A DNA stretch of 64,000 nt from positions 1-64,000 of the forward strand of contig JBEBJA010000028.1 of assembly GCA_040080145.1 (NCBI GenBank). The letters run 5' to 3'. The DNA comes from JANXVY01 sp040080145. GTDB lineage: Bacteria; Pseudomonadota; Alphaproteobacteria; Rhizobiales; Hyphomicrobiaceae. How positions within the stretch are numbered: the first letter of the stretch is position 1; every line of letters begins with the position of its first letter. A model generated the notes under the pieces. It was not told where the DNA came from, made no database searches, and was given only the letters and a program-made list of their open reading frames with translations. Positions 1-8,955 of the stretch are shown piece by piece. Position numbers and translations under genes: made by a program.

Positions 1-2715
1 CTTCCCGGCCTTGTCAGCCCCCGCCGCCCCCACCGCAAACAGCGACCGGAACAAGTCGCGCCCGTCAAAATTCTGCCCCTTGACCTTGACCTGCCAGACC
101 CCGCCCTTGTCCCCCGGCGTCTCCTTGAGCAACGCCTGCACATCAAGGCGCGAAATCACGTTTAGCGAAAAACTCGGCAAGAGCACTTCCCGTACCCGAT
201 TATCGGCACCAATTGCGATCGAACCTTCGATGGCAATATCGTCGCCCGCGATCCGCAAGTTTTGCAGCTCGAACTTATGCACCTTCCCCTTGACGATATC
301 CGCACCAAGACTGACCGCACGCCCCGGCGGCTTGCGCCATCCAATGTTTTCCAGCGCAATATCCGCGTTCGTCAGATCAGCCCGCAGGCGCACCGACGTC
401 TCGTCGGCCTCGCCCTTCTCGATCAGGATCTCGACCGGAACTTCGCCCTGCACGATATGATTGACGTCGATGCCAAGCTGCGTCCGGTCCGCGTTGTCGA
501 GGTTCGCCGACAACCGCAACGGCGGTTGCTTCTCGCCGTTGTCCTCGAAAATCCGCTGCCAGCCGGCTTTGACTGGAACCCCATTCGCCAGCATGTCGCC
601 GGTGACGCCCACAGCCGCATCCGTCACATCGACGTTGATGATCGCGCCTTGCACATCAAACGCCCCCGCAAGTTGCTTTGCTTTTCCGTCGAACACCTTG
701 GCCTTGGCGTCGATTTTGATCGACCGGGCGTCGAGATCGGCAACGAGCGGAAACGTCAGCTTGGCTTGACCCTCAACCTTGCCGTCGATGCCCTCGGTCG
801 TAATGCCGTTGGCGCGCAGCAACCGGATCGGACTTTGATCGAGGATTTCCAGAACCGGCACCAACGGCGCAAGCGTCTTGAACGTCAACTCCGCAGTGCT
901 GATCGGGATTTCAAGATCGGTCGAAATAAACCGCCCGGCCTTCACCGGCACCCGCCTGTTGGGTGCCAGCACGACGGTTGCGTCCGGCACCGTGACCTCG
1001 ATCGTATTGTTTTCCAGCCGGATCAATGCGCGCGGCGCTTCCATCGGCGACATCCAACTCAACGGCTGCGCTGCGACATCTATCGCCTCCATCGCCATCG
1101 TTACCCGGCGCAGGCTGCCGTCGGCCCCGATCACGCCGCCATCCTTGGCAAATCGCCCGCTGACGAAACGCAGCGCACCACTCTTCACCGTGCCGCGCTT
1201 GACCCGCTCGCCCACCCACGTCCGCGCTTTTGACGCAAACGCCCGCGGCCACATTGCCTTTAACGTATCCGTGGGCGTCGGCCCGATACTCGCATCGAAC
1301 TTCGCCCCGCTCGTGCCCGGCACCACCCCCGTAACGAATTGCCCTTGGCTGGTGAACGACATGCCGCCAGCCTTGAACGCGAGCTGATCGATCATCACCT
1401 CGCCCTCGCTAGGCGCAACACGCCCCTTCAAGACGCCCTTCTCGATGGCAACAGCCGGCACCCCAAACTCTTCCGCCGTGAATTGCCCGCTCGTCGTCGC
1501 CAGATCGACATTCCACCAGCGCTTTTCCCCAGCCAACGCGGCAACCGCTGATCCCGTCAATCCAACGCGGCTATTGCCCCAGTTCAACGTGGACGGCCCC
1601 AGCTCGAACCGATTGTTGCTGCCATCGTAGGTCAAGCCGATCTGCCCGCCGTCGATCAACAAAGGAACATCGCCAACGTCTGGAAAAACGAACTGTCCCG
1701 GTCCGATGTTGATCGCGAGCTTTCCGCCTGTCACTGTCCCGCCAGCAACGACGTCGAGCGTGGCTTCCGCAGAGATTGGCGCATCCAGCGTCTCCATCAG
1801 GCTCAACTGCGGAACCGCCGTTCCCAGCGTTCGCGGCACCAGATTGCTGATCGTTGCCGAAAGCACCTGGCCTTGCGCGCTATCTGTCTCTTCGCTGCGA
1901 AGCGTCACCGACCACGGCCCGCGATTGGACGCAATCGTCGCCTTTCCCGACACCGCACTATTCTGCTTGAGATGGTCGATCTCGACCACGCCCTGCAGCA
2001 CCCGCCATTGGCTGCGCACCCCCATATTGTCGAGCGACACCACCGCGTCGCGCACCCCTATCTGATTGAGATAGGTCGACACATAGAGCTTCTTGCGCGC
2101 CTGCACCGTCGCCTCGGTAATCATCGCAGCAAGATTGACACCGCGCAGCTGACCCGGATCGGCAGCACTAGGTGCTGGCACAGGAGCCGGTCCGGCCCCA
2201 GCGTCAAGCCGCTGGTCCAAAACCTCACGGCCAAAGCTCATCACGAGCCCGCCTTCCGTCGAATAGATCAGCGACAGCTTCGCATCAATCAGATCAATCC
2301 GCGACGGCACCAGCTTGAATGCCCACAATGCCGGACGTGACAACTCGACCGCAGCCGTCGGCACCGTCGCAACGGCGTCCCCATCACCCTCGACAATCCG
2401 CAAATTCGTCAACCGCAGCTCGACCGTCCCGCCATCCGTTACGGCCAGCAGCGCATCGTCCATCCGCGCCTGCAAACCCGGCAGCTCTGCGGTAATACCC
2501 TTCTCGATCGAGGCCACAAGAAACTTGAGCGAAATCGGCCCGTGCGAAAGCCGCACGTAAACGACCCCGCACACGGCAGCAGCGATAATCATCGTCGTCA
2601 GCAAAAACGCGGAGAAATGCAAAAGCAGCCGCCCGCCACCCCGCGAAGGCAGGGGTTGCGCCACCGGTCGTCTACCGCGCGGATGCGGTCCTGGCCTGCG
2701 CTTGGTCAAGGCCAA
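1..2715 (-). CDS. Large AsmA-like/DUF3971 protein, C-terminus cut by window edge
   Basis: The minus strand stays open from an upstream stop near 2775 to base 1, about 905 codons, so the 3' end lies outside the window. A membrane segment near residues 35-50 (LLHFSAFLLTTMIIAAAVCG) follows an Arg/Pro-rich start, and the rest is a beta-rich repetitive body. Near the window edge it reads VWQVKVKGQNFDGRDLF, typical of the DUF3971/AsmA-like C-terminal family, whose members span the inner membrane and periplasm and are linked to envelope lipid transport (family knowledge). No ATG is available. A TTG at 2715 has GGGGAG 8 bases upstream and is my choice; a GTG at 2664 is the alternative. The gene is divergent from the peroxiredoxin gene. 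Confidence 0.75.
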   Translation of the reverse strand, partial: MALTKRRPGPHPRGRRPVAQPLPSRGGGRLLLHFSAFLLTTMIIAAAVCGVVYVRLSHGPISLKFLVASIEKGITAELPGLQARMDDALLAVTDGGTVELRLTNLRIVEGDGDAVATVPTAAVELSRPALWAFKLVPSRIDLIDAKLSLIYSTEGGLVMSFGREVLDQRLDAGAGPAPVPAPSAADPGQLRGVNLAAMITEATVQARKKLYVSTYLNQIGVRDAVVSLDNMGVRSQWRVLQGVVEIDHLKQNSAVSGKATIASNRGPWSVTLRSEETDSAQGQVLSATISNLVPRTLGTAVPQLSLMETLDAPISAEATLDVVAGGTVTGGKLAINIGPGQFVFPDVGDVPLLIDGGQIGLTYDGSNNRFELGPSTLNWGNSRVGLTGSAVAALAGEKRWWNVDLATTSGQFTAEEFGVPAVAIEKGVLKGRVAPSEGEVMIDQLAFKAGGMSFTSQGQFVTGVVPGTSGAKFDASIGPTPTDTLKAMWPRAFASKARTWVGERVKRGTVKSGALRFVSGRFAKDGGVIGADGSLRRVTMAMEAIDVAAQPLSWMSPMEAPRALIRLENNTIEVTVPDATVVLAPNRRVPVKAGRFISTDLEIPISTAELTFKTLAPLVPVLEILDQSPIRLLRANGITTEGIDGKVEGQAKLTFPLVADLDARSIKIDAKAKVFDGKAKQLAGAFDVQGAIINVDVTDAAVGVTGDMLANGVPVKAGWQRIFEDNGEKQPPLRLSANLDNADRTQLGIDVNHIVQGEVPVEILIEKGEADETSVRLRADLTNADIALENIGWRKPPGRAVSLGADIVKGKVHKFELQNLRIAGDDIAIEGSIAIGADNRVREVLLPSFSLNVISRLDVQALLKETPGDKGGVWQVKVKGQNFDGRDLFRSLFAVGAAGADKAGK

Positions 2716-2930
2716 ACCGCACCACTCCCCGTCCAAGAATAACCGCTCAACCTTCGTCCCGTCATAACCTGCCAAACCTCATTGCTGCCGCGGCCCCAGT
2801 TGGCTATTTCAGCCAGTACCACTTGCCCCTCTGGCACCCACCACCAGCCCCCGGAACTGAACCAGGCAACCCAGCCCGGGCGTACCGGTTCACCACGGCC
2901 AGGAAAAGAGACAAAAGAAAGGCATCCCAT

Positions 2931-3398
2931 ATGCTCAACCCCGGCGACAAAGCACCAGATTTTACGCTACCCGGCGATAATGGTCAGACCGTCTCCCTGG
3001 CAAACCTCAAAGGCCACCCGGTCGTCGTCTATTTCTACCCCAAGGACGACACGTCGGGCTGCACCGTGGAAGCCAAGGATTTCACCTGCCAGATCGACGC
3101 ATTCAAAGCCGTCGGCTGCGAGGTCATTGGCATCTCGCCTGACAGCGCCCGCAGCCACGAGAAATTCAAAACAAAGCACGATTTGACCGTCACCTTGGCC
3201 GCCGACGAAGACAAAACCGCCGCAACCGCTTACGGGGTCTGGGTCGAAAAATCCATGTACGGCCGCAAATATATGGGGGTAGAACGCGCCACCTTCCTCA
3301 TTGGCAAGACGGGCAAGATCGTCCAGCTATGGCGCAAAGTAAAGGTCCCCGGCCACGTCGATGACGTCCTTGCCGCCGTCAACGCCCTTAAATCGTGA
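2931..3398 (+). CDS. bcp: Peroxiredoxin, Bcp/PrxQ type
   Basis: This 155-residue thiol peroxidase should reduce H2O2 and organic hydroperoxides in the cytoplasm. It has the AhpC/TSA fold, with the peroxidatic Cys44 in DDTSGCTVEAKDF and the conserved YFYPKD strand before it. The ATG at 2931 follows an AAGAAAGG ribosome site; the frame is open further upstream but lacks family sequence there. The resolving Cys found five residues after the peroxidatic Cys in many BCPs is Lys49 here; the nearest other Cys is Cys53, so it may work as a 1-Cys enzyme or use an atypical disulfide (inference). It is divergently placed from the AsmA-like gene. Confidence 0.93.
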   Translation: MLNPGDKAPDFTLPGDNGQTVSLANLKGHPVVVYFYPKDDTSGCTVEAKDFTCQIDAFKAVGCEVIGISPDSARSHEKFKTKHDLTVTLAADEDKTAATAYGVWVEKSMYGRKYMGVERATFLIGKTGKIVQLWRKVKVPGHVDDVLAAVNALKS

Positions 3399-3631
3399 CA
3401 AGAAGGACGGGCCCGCAATAAAACGCTGTGCTGTTTCGAAGCTCGAACCAGACTTTCAATTATCATGACCCCGCAACAGAAGCGTGTTAGGACAAATACG
3501 GCGCAACTGCGCCACGCCGCCGACATAGGGCATCCACATTGATCTCTTAGCGTGGCAAAGCTGGCACTTTTGGGCTAGCAGTTATGAGTTAGCGGTGACG
3601 ACGGGACTTTGAGCGTAATCAGGGGTGAGGG

Positions 3632-4120
3632 ATGCTACCGAATTTTAAGAAACCCGAGGCGGATTTCAAAATGAGCGGACCGGTGCCGTCCGCCGTTCCC
3701 CCTCCAATTGTCAGCAGTGGATCGAGCAAACCAATGAGTGCAGGAGGCCGCACCGGCGCACCTTCCGTTATCGGACCCGACCTTATCATCTCCGGCAACC
3801 TCGTCTCAAAGGGCGAAGTTCAAGTCGACGGTGAAGTCCAAGGCGATATCCATTCGAGCTACGTCGTGATCGGCGAAAAAGCCCGCATCACCGGCAGCGT
3901 CATTGCAGACGAAGTCGTCGTTCGCGGCCAAGTCATGGGCTCGATCCGCTCCAAGCGCGTCATGCTCCAGGCCACCAGCCACGTCGAAGGCGATATCCAC
4001 CACTCTGCTCTCGCCATCGAACAGGGTGCATTCTTCGAAGGCAAATCGCGCCGGTCCGACGACCCGACCGCAGGCGTGCAGCGCCCCGAACTCTCGGCTC
4101 CAAGAATGCCATCGGCCTAA
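3632..4120 (+). CDS. Bactofilin (polymer-forming cytoskeletal protein)
   Basis: The product has 162 residues. A Pro/Ser/Gly-rich tail of about 45 residues precedes a right-handed beta-helix core at roughly residues 48-140, with repeating short strands such as ISGNLVSKGEVQVDGEVQGD and SVIADEVVVRGQVMGSI, and a disordered C-terminus. Bactofilins self-assemble into membrane-associated filaments that organise cell-wall enzymes (family knowledge). The usual M23 peptidase partner is not adjacent. GTGAGGG directly precedes the ATG. The stop codon lies inside a 19-bp tandem repeat, and a hairpin terminator follows at 4210-4245. Confidence 0.9.
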   Translation: MLPNFKKPEADFKMSGPVPSAVPPPIVSSGSSKPMSAGGRTGAPSVIGPDLIISGNLVSKGEVQVDGEVQGDIHSSYVVIGEKARITGSVIADEVVVRGQVMGSIRSKRVMLQATSHVEGDIHHSALAIEQGAFFEGKSRRSDDPTAGVQRPELSAPRMPSA

Positions 4121-4173
4121 GTGAATGCCATCGGCCTAAGTGAATGCCTACGACCTGAGTAAATGCCGGTGAC
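4104..4173. repeat. 19-bp tandem repeat across the bactofilin stop codon
   Basis: Two identical 19-bp units (GAATGCCATCGGCCTAAGT) occupy 4104-4122 and 4123-4141. A degenerate third unit spans 4142-4160 and a partial fourth follows. The first copy supplies the last codons and the TAA of the bactofilin gene, so slippage changes the 3' UTR rather than the protein. Confidence 0.85.
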
Positions 4174-4209
4174 TTGCTCGCTGGCCGATTGCAAGATCCG
4201 TTCTATAAA

Positions 4210-4246
4210 GACGGCGCGCTGACAACAGCGCGTCGTCTGCTTTTTG
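4210..4246 (+). terminator. Rho-independent terminator after the bactofilin gene
   Basis: A 12-bp stem with one weak pair (GACGGCGCGCTG at 4210-4221 with CAGCGCGTCGTC at 4226-4237), a 4-base loop ACAA and a following TGCTTTTTG run fit an intrinsic terminator on the plus strand. Confidence 0.8.
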
Positions 4247-4301
4247 TGGCACGCCAAACGAAATCGTCGGGCGTGTTCCCCGCGCTGCGAGCCCCCCCAC
4301 C

Positions 4302-5012
4302 ATGAAATTCGCTTCCCCTTTATCCCGCGGCCGGCTGATCAAGCGCTACAAACGCTTCCTGGCCGATATCGTCCTCGACAGCGGCGAGGAGATCACGGCG
4401 TCCTGCCCCAACACCGGCGCGATGCTCGGGCTATCAAGCCCCGGCACCTGGGTCTGGGTGTCCCATAACGACAGCCCAACCCGGAAATACCGCCACACCC
4501 TCGAACTCGTGGAGCACCCCTACGACGGCGGCACAACCCTGGTCGGGATCAATACCGGCCTGCCCAATCGCCTCGTCAACGAAGCAATCGCAGCTGGAAC
4601 AATCCCCGCGCTGAGCGGTTATGCGACCAGACGCAACGAGGTGAAGTACGGTTTGAATTCTCGCATTGATATCCTGCTGGAAGACCCAAACAAGGCAGCC
4701 TGCTACGTCGAGATCAAAAATGTGCATTTGATGCGCACAAATGGATTGGCCGAGTTTCCAGACAGTGTAACGGAGCGCGGCGCCAAGCACTTGGACGAAC
4801 TGGCATCAATGGTAGAGCAGGGGAATCGCGCCGTTATGGTCTATTTAGTCCAGCGCTCGGATGCGCAGCATTTTAGCATTGCTGGCGACATTGACCCGGC
4901 TTACGCGCGAGGTTTTGAAACGGCGCGAGCAGCAGGCGTCGAGGCAATCGTCTGCCGTTGCAACGTCAGCGCAACGGAGATTGTCGTCGAAAAGTTAATA
5001 CAGATGCTTTGA
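4302..5012 (+). CDS. sfsA: SfsA family DNA/RNA nuclease-like protein
   Basis: The 236-residue product matches SfsA over its full length. It has an N-terminal OB-like part (RYKRFLADIVLDSGEEITASC, then PNTGAML near residues 34-40) and a PD-(D/E)XK-like core with SRIDILLED, CYVEIKNVHL and FPDSVTERGAKHLDEL. The family was named for stimulation of sugar fermentation in E. coli and has nuclease-like features; its cellular role is unsettled. It stands alone between the bactofilin and msrB genes. The ribosome site is weak. Confidence 0.92.
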   Translation: MKFASPLSRGRLIKRYKRFLADIVLDSGEEITASCPNTGAMLGLSSPGTWVWVSHNDSPTRKYRHTLELVEHPYDGGTTLVGINTGLPNRLVNEAIAAGTIPALSGYATRRNEVKYGLNSRIDILLEDPNKAACYVEIKNVHLMRTNGLAEFPDSVTERGAKHLDELASMVEQGNRAVMVYLVQRSDAQHFSIAGDIDPAYARGFETARAAGVEAIVCRCNVSATEIVVEKLIQML

Positions 5013-5121
5013 ATTCATAAAAGTCTGGTGTTCGCCCGGTCCGTTATAATCAAGGTTCGTAACGCAAAAGCCATCAGGCGCGTATGTCGGTCATGAAACG
5101 GTTTCGTGCGGAGTTATCCAG

Positions 5122-5535
5122 ATGATCGAAAACAAACCAACCCACGGCAAGATCACCAAAACCGACGCCGAATGGAAGGCGCAATTATCGCCCGGCCAAT
5201 ATCGCGTCCTGCGCACCCACGGCACAGAACCGGCGCGGACAAGCCCGCTCGACAAAACCTACAGTCCAGGCACTTACGAGTGCGCCGGCTGCGGTCAGCC
5301 TGTGTTCCGCTCCACCACGAAATTCGACAGCGCAAGCGGATGGCCGAGCTTTTATGAGCCTATTCCGGGCGCCGTCGAAACCAGCATAGATAAGGGGTTC
5401 TTTATGACCCGGACTGAAGTCCACTGCGCGCGCTGCGACGGCCATTTGGGACATGTCTTCAATGACGGCCCAGCTCCAACGGGCCAGCGCTATTGCATGA
5501 ATGGCGTCGCAATGAACTTCGTCCCCGCCTCATGA
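5122..5535 (+). CDS. msrB: Peptide-methionine (R)-S-oxide reductase MsrB
   Basis: This 137-residue enzyme reduces methionine-R-sulfoxide in proteins, normally with thioredoxin as reductant. Visible hallmarks are two CxxC zinc pairs (ECAGCGQ and CARCDGHLGHVF), the substrate-binding SGWPSFYEPI segment, and the catalytic Cys in RYCMNGVAMNF near the C-terminus. It has no signal peptide, so it is cytoplasmic. GGAG lies about 10 bases before the ATG. No msrA is adjacent. Confidence 0.96.
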   Translation: MIENKPTHGKITKTDAEWKAQLSPGQYRVLRTHGTEPARTSPLDKTYSPGTYECAGCGQPVFRSTTKFDSASGWPSFYEPIPGAVETSIDKGFFMTRTEVHCARCDGHLGHVFNDGPAPTGQRYCMNGVAMNFVPAS

Positions 5536-5723
5536 AAACAGCCGAGAAAACAGACCGGCGCAAAAGCGAAAGCTGCGATGCAACAATTACTGCATAAGCG
5601 AAATAGAAAATATTTTCTAAAAACTAAGACAAAAATAACTTGACCCAGGTCACACTTGCATCAAACTCTAAAACGGGCTTCGGCACTAAACTTCCGAAAC
5701 CCTCAACAAGCGGGCGTAAGGCA

Positions 5724-5960
5724 ATGGCGCAGATGCGGATCGACAAGCTGAAATCGGCAGTAGAAGCAGCAGGCGTAACGATGGCGCCGGCTTCCGATCA
5801 ATTCGACCCCGAGCCGGAAACCGTCGAAATGGACGCAGGCAATTATTCCCGCTCCTGGGCGACGCCCGGTTTTCGCCAGGGCTTTGCAAAGTCCGAACGT
5901 CCACACAAGCTCAAGGACTGGTTCGCCGTCCGTTGGCCACGCGCCCTTTCGACGGGCTAA
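5724..5960 (+). CDS. Hypothetical protein, 78 residues
   Basis: I do not recognise a family. The frame has the GC-biased third positions of neighbouring genes and encodes a soluble, mixed-charge protein with PEPETVEMDAGNYSRSW in the middle and HKLKDWFAVRWPR near the end. The ATG at 5724 has an AAGG just upstream; a TTG at 5640 would add 28 residues but sits in an AT-rich stretch that looks like a promoter (5590-5645). An opposite-strand frame covers the same bases but reads less like protein. Confidence 0.5.
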   Translation: MAQMRIDKLKSAVEAAGVTMAPASDQFDPEPETVEMDAGNYSRSWATPGFRQGFAKSERPHKLKDWFAVRWPRALSTG

Positions 5961-6002
5961 CCGTCCAAGCGCCACTTCAGTCTGAATCAACGCGCGCGCG
6001 CA

Positions 6003-6950
6003 TCATTGCCGCGCGCGTTCGTGTATCCAGTCAAATACCACGTGAAAATGCCCCGCGAGCCATTGATGGCCCGCATCTGCGATCTCAATACAATCGCTCC
6101 CCGGCAACGAAGCGTGCAGCGCCCGCACGGCCGCCAATGGCACATTCCGGTCCTTGAGCCCGATCCAAATCCTCACATCTGCGCTGACACCAGAAAAGCC
6201 GCTTCCCTCAAAACCGCTTGCCAATGGCTCGCTGAACCATTCCCGCCCGAACAACGCCATATCGGTCACCGGTCCCAAAACGCCTGCCGCAAGTCCCTCG
6301 GCAAACATCGCGGCCATTCCAGCCCGCATCTGCTTATCACGCATGAGCGCCCTGTCCGCCGGTGCCGATTTCACAACCGCGATCCGCATTGCCACATCCG
6401 GCGCGGCCGCGAGCATCGCGCGATAAGCAAGAAACGAGCAGCCGAGCAACCCAGGAATTCGCGGCGCGAGTTGGAAGCACATCGCATGAAACGGACTTAA
6501 AACCGCCCGGCCCGACGGACCATTGATGACCCCGACCGGCGAGACCAGCGCCAACGCGGCCACCCGATCCTTTAGCTTCGCTGCCACCGCCACCGCAAAC
6601 GGACCGCCCCCCGATACACCCGTGACTGCAAACCGCCCCAACCCCAACCTGTCGGCAAGCTCTTCGGCATCGGCACCATAGCCAGCAAGCGTTGCAGCGG
6701 GCTTTGCACAACTGAGCCCATATCCCCACCGGTCGAGCGCAAGGATGCGCAGCCCCTTGGCAACGGCACCCGCGTGCGCACCCCCATACTTGAGCCGAGA
6801 CCCCGGCGTCCCATGCAACGCGATTACCGGAAAGCCACCGGCATCACCATATTCGCGATAGCCAAGCGTCCGCCCGTCGCGCAACACCACAACCCGGTCA
6901 CCCGATGCAGCCCCGCCGCTCGCCCGCACGCTTTGACGTCTCCTGAACAT
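6003..6950 (-). CDS. Alpha/beta-fold hydrolase
   Basis: The product is 315 residues from the ATG at 6950. It shows the oxyanion segment VIALHGTPGSR (residues 42-52), a nucleophile elbow GVSGGGPF with Ser113, an acid candidate in GLKDRNVPL and a C-terminal catalytic His in ADAGHQWL. The LALDRWGYGLS stretch is typical of the esterase/haloperoxidase-like group. Substrate cannot be told. The open frame extends about 49 codons upstream of 6950, but that part is unlike the family. It has no operon partner: phaZ is also on the minus strand but ends at a terminator before it. Confidence 0.85.
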   Translation of the reverse strand: MFRRRQSVRASGGAASGDRVVVLRDGRTLGYREYGDAGGFPVIALHGTPGSRLKYGGAHAGAVAKGLRILALDRWGYGLSCAKPAATLAGYGADAEELADRLGLGRFAVTGVSGGGPFAVAVAAKLKDRVAALALVSPVGVINGPSGRAVLSPFHAMCFQLAPRIPGLLGCSFLAYRAMLAAAPDVAMRIAVVKSAPADRALMRDKQMRAGMAAMFAEGLAAGVLGPVTDMALFGREWFSEPLASGFEGSGFSGVSADVRIWIGLKDRNVPLAAVRALHASLPGSDCIEIADAGHQWLAGHFHVVFDWIHERARQ

Positions 6951-7093
6951 GGCTCGAAGCCTCAAGGCGTTTCCTGCGCAACTGAAATTCCCATTTTCTG
7001 GCGTCCGCAGACAAGGGTGCCCCGGGGAGCAGGAAACGTACCGGATCTGCCCGGCGGCAAAAAGACGTTCCACTGCGATCCATGTTGCAACCC

Positions 7094-7131
7094 ACAAAAA
7101 AACCCGCGCTCCTGGTGGGGAAGCGCGGGCG
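7094..7131 (-). terminator. Rho-independent terminator after phaZ
   Basis: CCCGCGCT (7103-7110) pairs perfectly with AGCGCGGG (7122-7129). On the minus strand the stem is followed by a run of seven T (7096-7102), just downstream of the phaZ stop. Confidence 0.88.
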
Positions 7132-7156
7132 TTTGGCTTCGTGATGCAGGGCCAGC

Positions 7157-8515
7157 TTAGTTTGGCTTGCCAAACATCGGGGTATCTTCCCAGCGCGTTG
7201 CCAGCTGCGGCCGTTGATTTGACCGCAGCGCAATCTCGGGCTTGGAGGCGAGATTGGTGACGTGGGCCTTTTCACCTTTGCGGCGCGCTTCGATGGTGCG
7301 GATCATTTCACGGATCCGCGGCTGGATTTCGGTGCGGAACCGGGTGCCGTTGAAGACACCATAATGACCGACGCCTGGCTGGAGATAGTGGAAGTGTTCG
7401 TCGGCCGGTACGTTCTTACACAGATCGTGGGCGGCTTCGGTCTGGCCGACGCCGCAGATGTCGTCGCGTTCACCCTCAACCGTCATGATGGCAGTGCGGG
7501 TGATCTCGCCGCAGTCGACGATCTGGCCGCGATGAACGAAAGTTTTGTTTGGCAGCGCGTGTTCCTGGAATACCGCCTTGACCGTCTGGAGATAGAACTC
7601 GGCGGGCAAGTCCATGACGGCCAGATATTCGTCATAGAATTCGCGGTGCTGGTTGACGCTGTCGCAGTCGCCTTTGACGAGGTCGTCGAACAGGTCGCGA
7701 TATGCGGTCTGATGACGCTCAAGGTTCATCGTCATGAAGCCGGTGAGCTGGACGAATCCAGGATAAACGCGGCGCATGCAGCCCAGTTGCGGGAAGGGCA
7801 CAACCGAGATGACGTTGCGCTCGAACCATGTGATGGGCTTTTCCATCGCCAGCTTGTTGACGACGGTCGGATTGCGGCGCGTGTCGATCGGGCCGCCCAT
7901 CAGCGTCAGCGATGCCGGCTGGATTGCCATCTTGAGTTTGGCCATCACGGCAGTGGCAGCAAGGGCTGGAACGGCTGGCTGACAGACGGCCATGACGTGT
8001 GTGTTGGGGCCAAGGAATTGGACCATTTCGATGATGTAGTCGATGAAGTCATCAAGATCGAAGCGGCCTTCGGCGACCGGCACGTTGCGGGCGTCGGTCC
8101 AGTCGGTGATATAGAGTTCATGGTCGTTGATCATCGACTTGACGGTGCCACGCAGCAGAGTGGCGTAGTGGCCCGACATCGGCGCGATCAATAAGACCTT
8201 GGGGTCGTTGCGCTTGCCGGCGACGGCTTCATCGCGTTCGAAATGGACAAGGTTGCAGAACGGTTTTGAAAACGCGATCCGTTCGGTGATGGGGACAGGG
8301 ACCCCGTTGATCGACGTTTCGGGAATGCCGAATACCGGCTTGCCGTAGCGCTTCGTCAAACTCTCGAATACTTCCAGAGCGGCAGACATGCTCTTGGAAA
8401 ACGGGTTGAGCGAAAGCAGGCCAAATGGGTTGTCGAGAGCCAAGCGTGTGGCGGTCGACCAAAAGCGCAGAGGCGTAAAGAACGCGTGGGCCAGTTCATA
8501 TCCAAGGTAGTTCAA
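7157..8515 (-). CDS. phaZ: Intracellular polyhydroxybutyrate depolymerase
   Basis: This 452-residue protein belongs to the intracellular PHB depolymerase family that mobilises storage PHB granules into 3-hydroxybutyrate oligomers. The lipase box uses Cys rather than Ser: VMAVCQPAVPALAA with Cys178, as in the PhaZ1 type of Cupriavidus (family knowledge). Other family blocks are VLLIAPMSGHYATLLRGTV, HELYITDWTDARNVP, GGPIDTRRNPTVVN and a late His in PGVGHYGVFNG. No phaC or phasin gene is in the window. The product fits with acs and pckA in acetate/PHB carbon use. Confidence 0.95.
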   Translation of the reverse strand: MNYLGYELAHAFFTPLRFWSTATRLALDNPFGLLSLNPFSKSMSAALEVFESLTKRYGKPVFGIPETSINGVPVPITERIAFSKPFCNLVHFERDEAVAGKRNDPKVLLIAPMSGHYATLLRGTVKSMINDHELYITDWTDARNVPVAEGRFDLDDFIDYIIEMVQFLGPNTHVMAVCQPAVPALAATAVMAKLKMAIQPASLTLMGGPIDTRRNPTVVNKLAMEKPITWFERNVISVVPFPQLGCMRRVYPGFVQLTGFMTMNLERHQTAYRDLFDDLVKGDCDSVNQHREFYDEYLAVMDLPAEFYLQTVKAVFQEHALPNKTFVHRGQIVDCGEITRTAIMTVEGERDDICGVGQTEAAHDLCKNVPADEHFHYLQPGVGHYGVFNGTRFRTEIQPRIREMIRTIEARRKGEKAHVTNLASKPEIALRSNQRPQLATRWEDTPMFGKPN

Positions 8516-8955
8516 GTCAGTTACCCTTTCCGGCCGGAGATGGTCGTCTACAAGTCGCTTGAACGCAGTCCGTGCAGTGCAACATCACACACCGTTGTGG
8601 TCAAGAGGCACCGTGTCTTCAATTTTGCCCAATAGTTGCACATGTCATCCGACTGTTACACGAACGCAATAACCGCGCCAGTCCAACTGTTTGGCCATTA
8701 GACCTAATGTTAGCATTCACCACGCCCCGAGCGGACGGTGTGACATCTTGAACACATCGCAAAGATGCGACAGTGCGCGGACTATGCGAATCACCCGCAC
8801 CCAAATCGATCATCTTGTGCAACAGAATGCGGCACAGACCTTGCGTTTAAGCGCCAGCTTAGATTGCGCTAATCTTGGGTCTTAACCGTAAATGTTTTGC
8901 CATCCCGGCTTGGTAAATGTTTTATGACCGGGAACGGATCAACGGGAGAACAGGT
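8516..8955. other. Divergent intergenic region phaZ / DUF2939 gene
   Basis: About 440 bases with no convincing gene on either strand. It must hold the phaZ promoter and the promoter of the DUF2939 gene. A short direct repeat GTAAATGTTTT occurs twice (about 8888-8898 and 8911-8921), shortly before the second gene. I see no strong hairpin. Confidence 0.5.

Noticed and set aside
4104..4173. 19-bp repeats as a CRISPR or iteron origin
   Set aside because: Units are directly abutting without spacers, only two are exact, and no replication protein gene is near.
7262..8194. 310-codon plus-strand frame opposite phaZ
   Set aside because: Shadow of phaZ, which has a full catalytic set and its own terminator.
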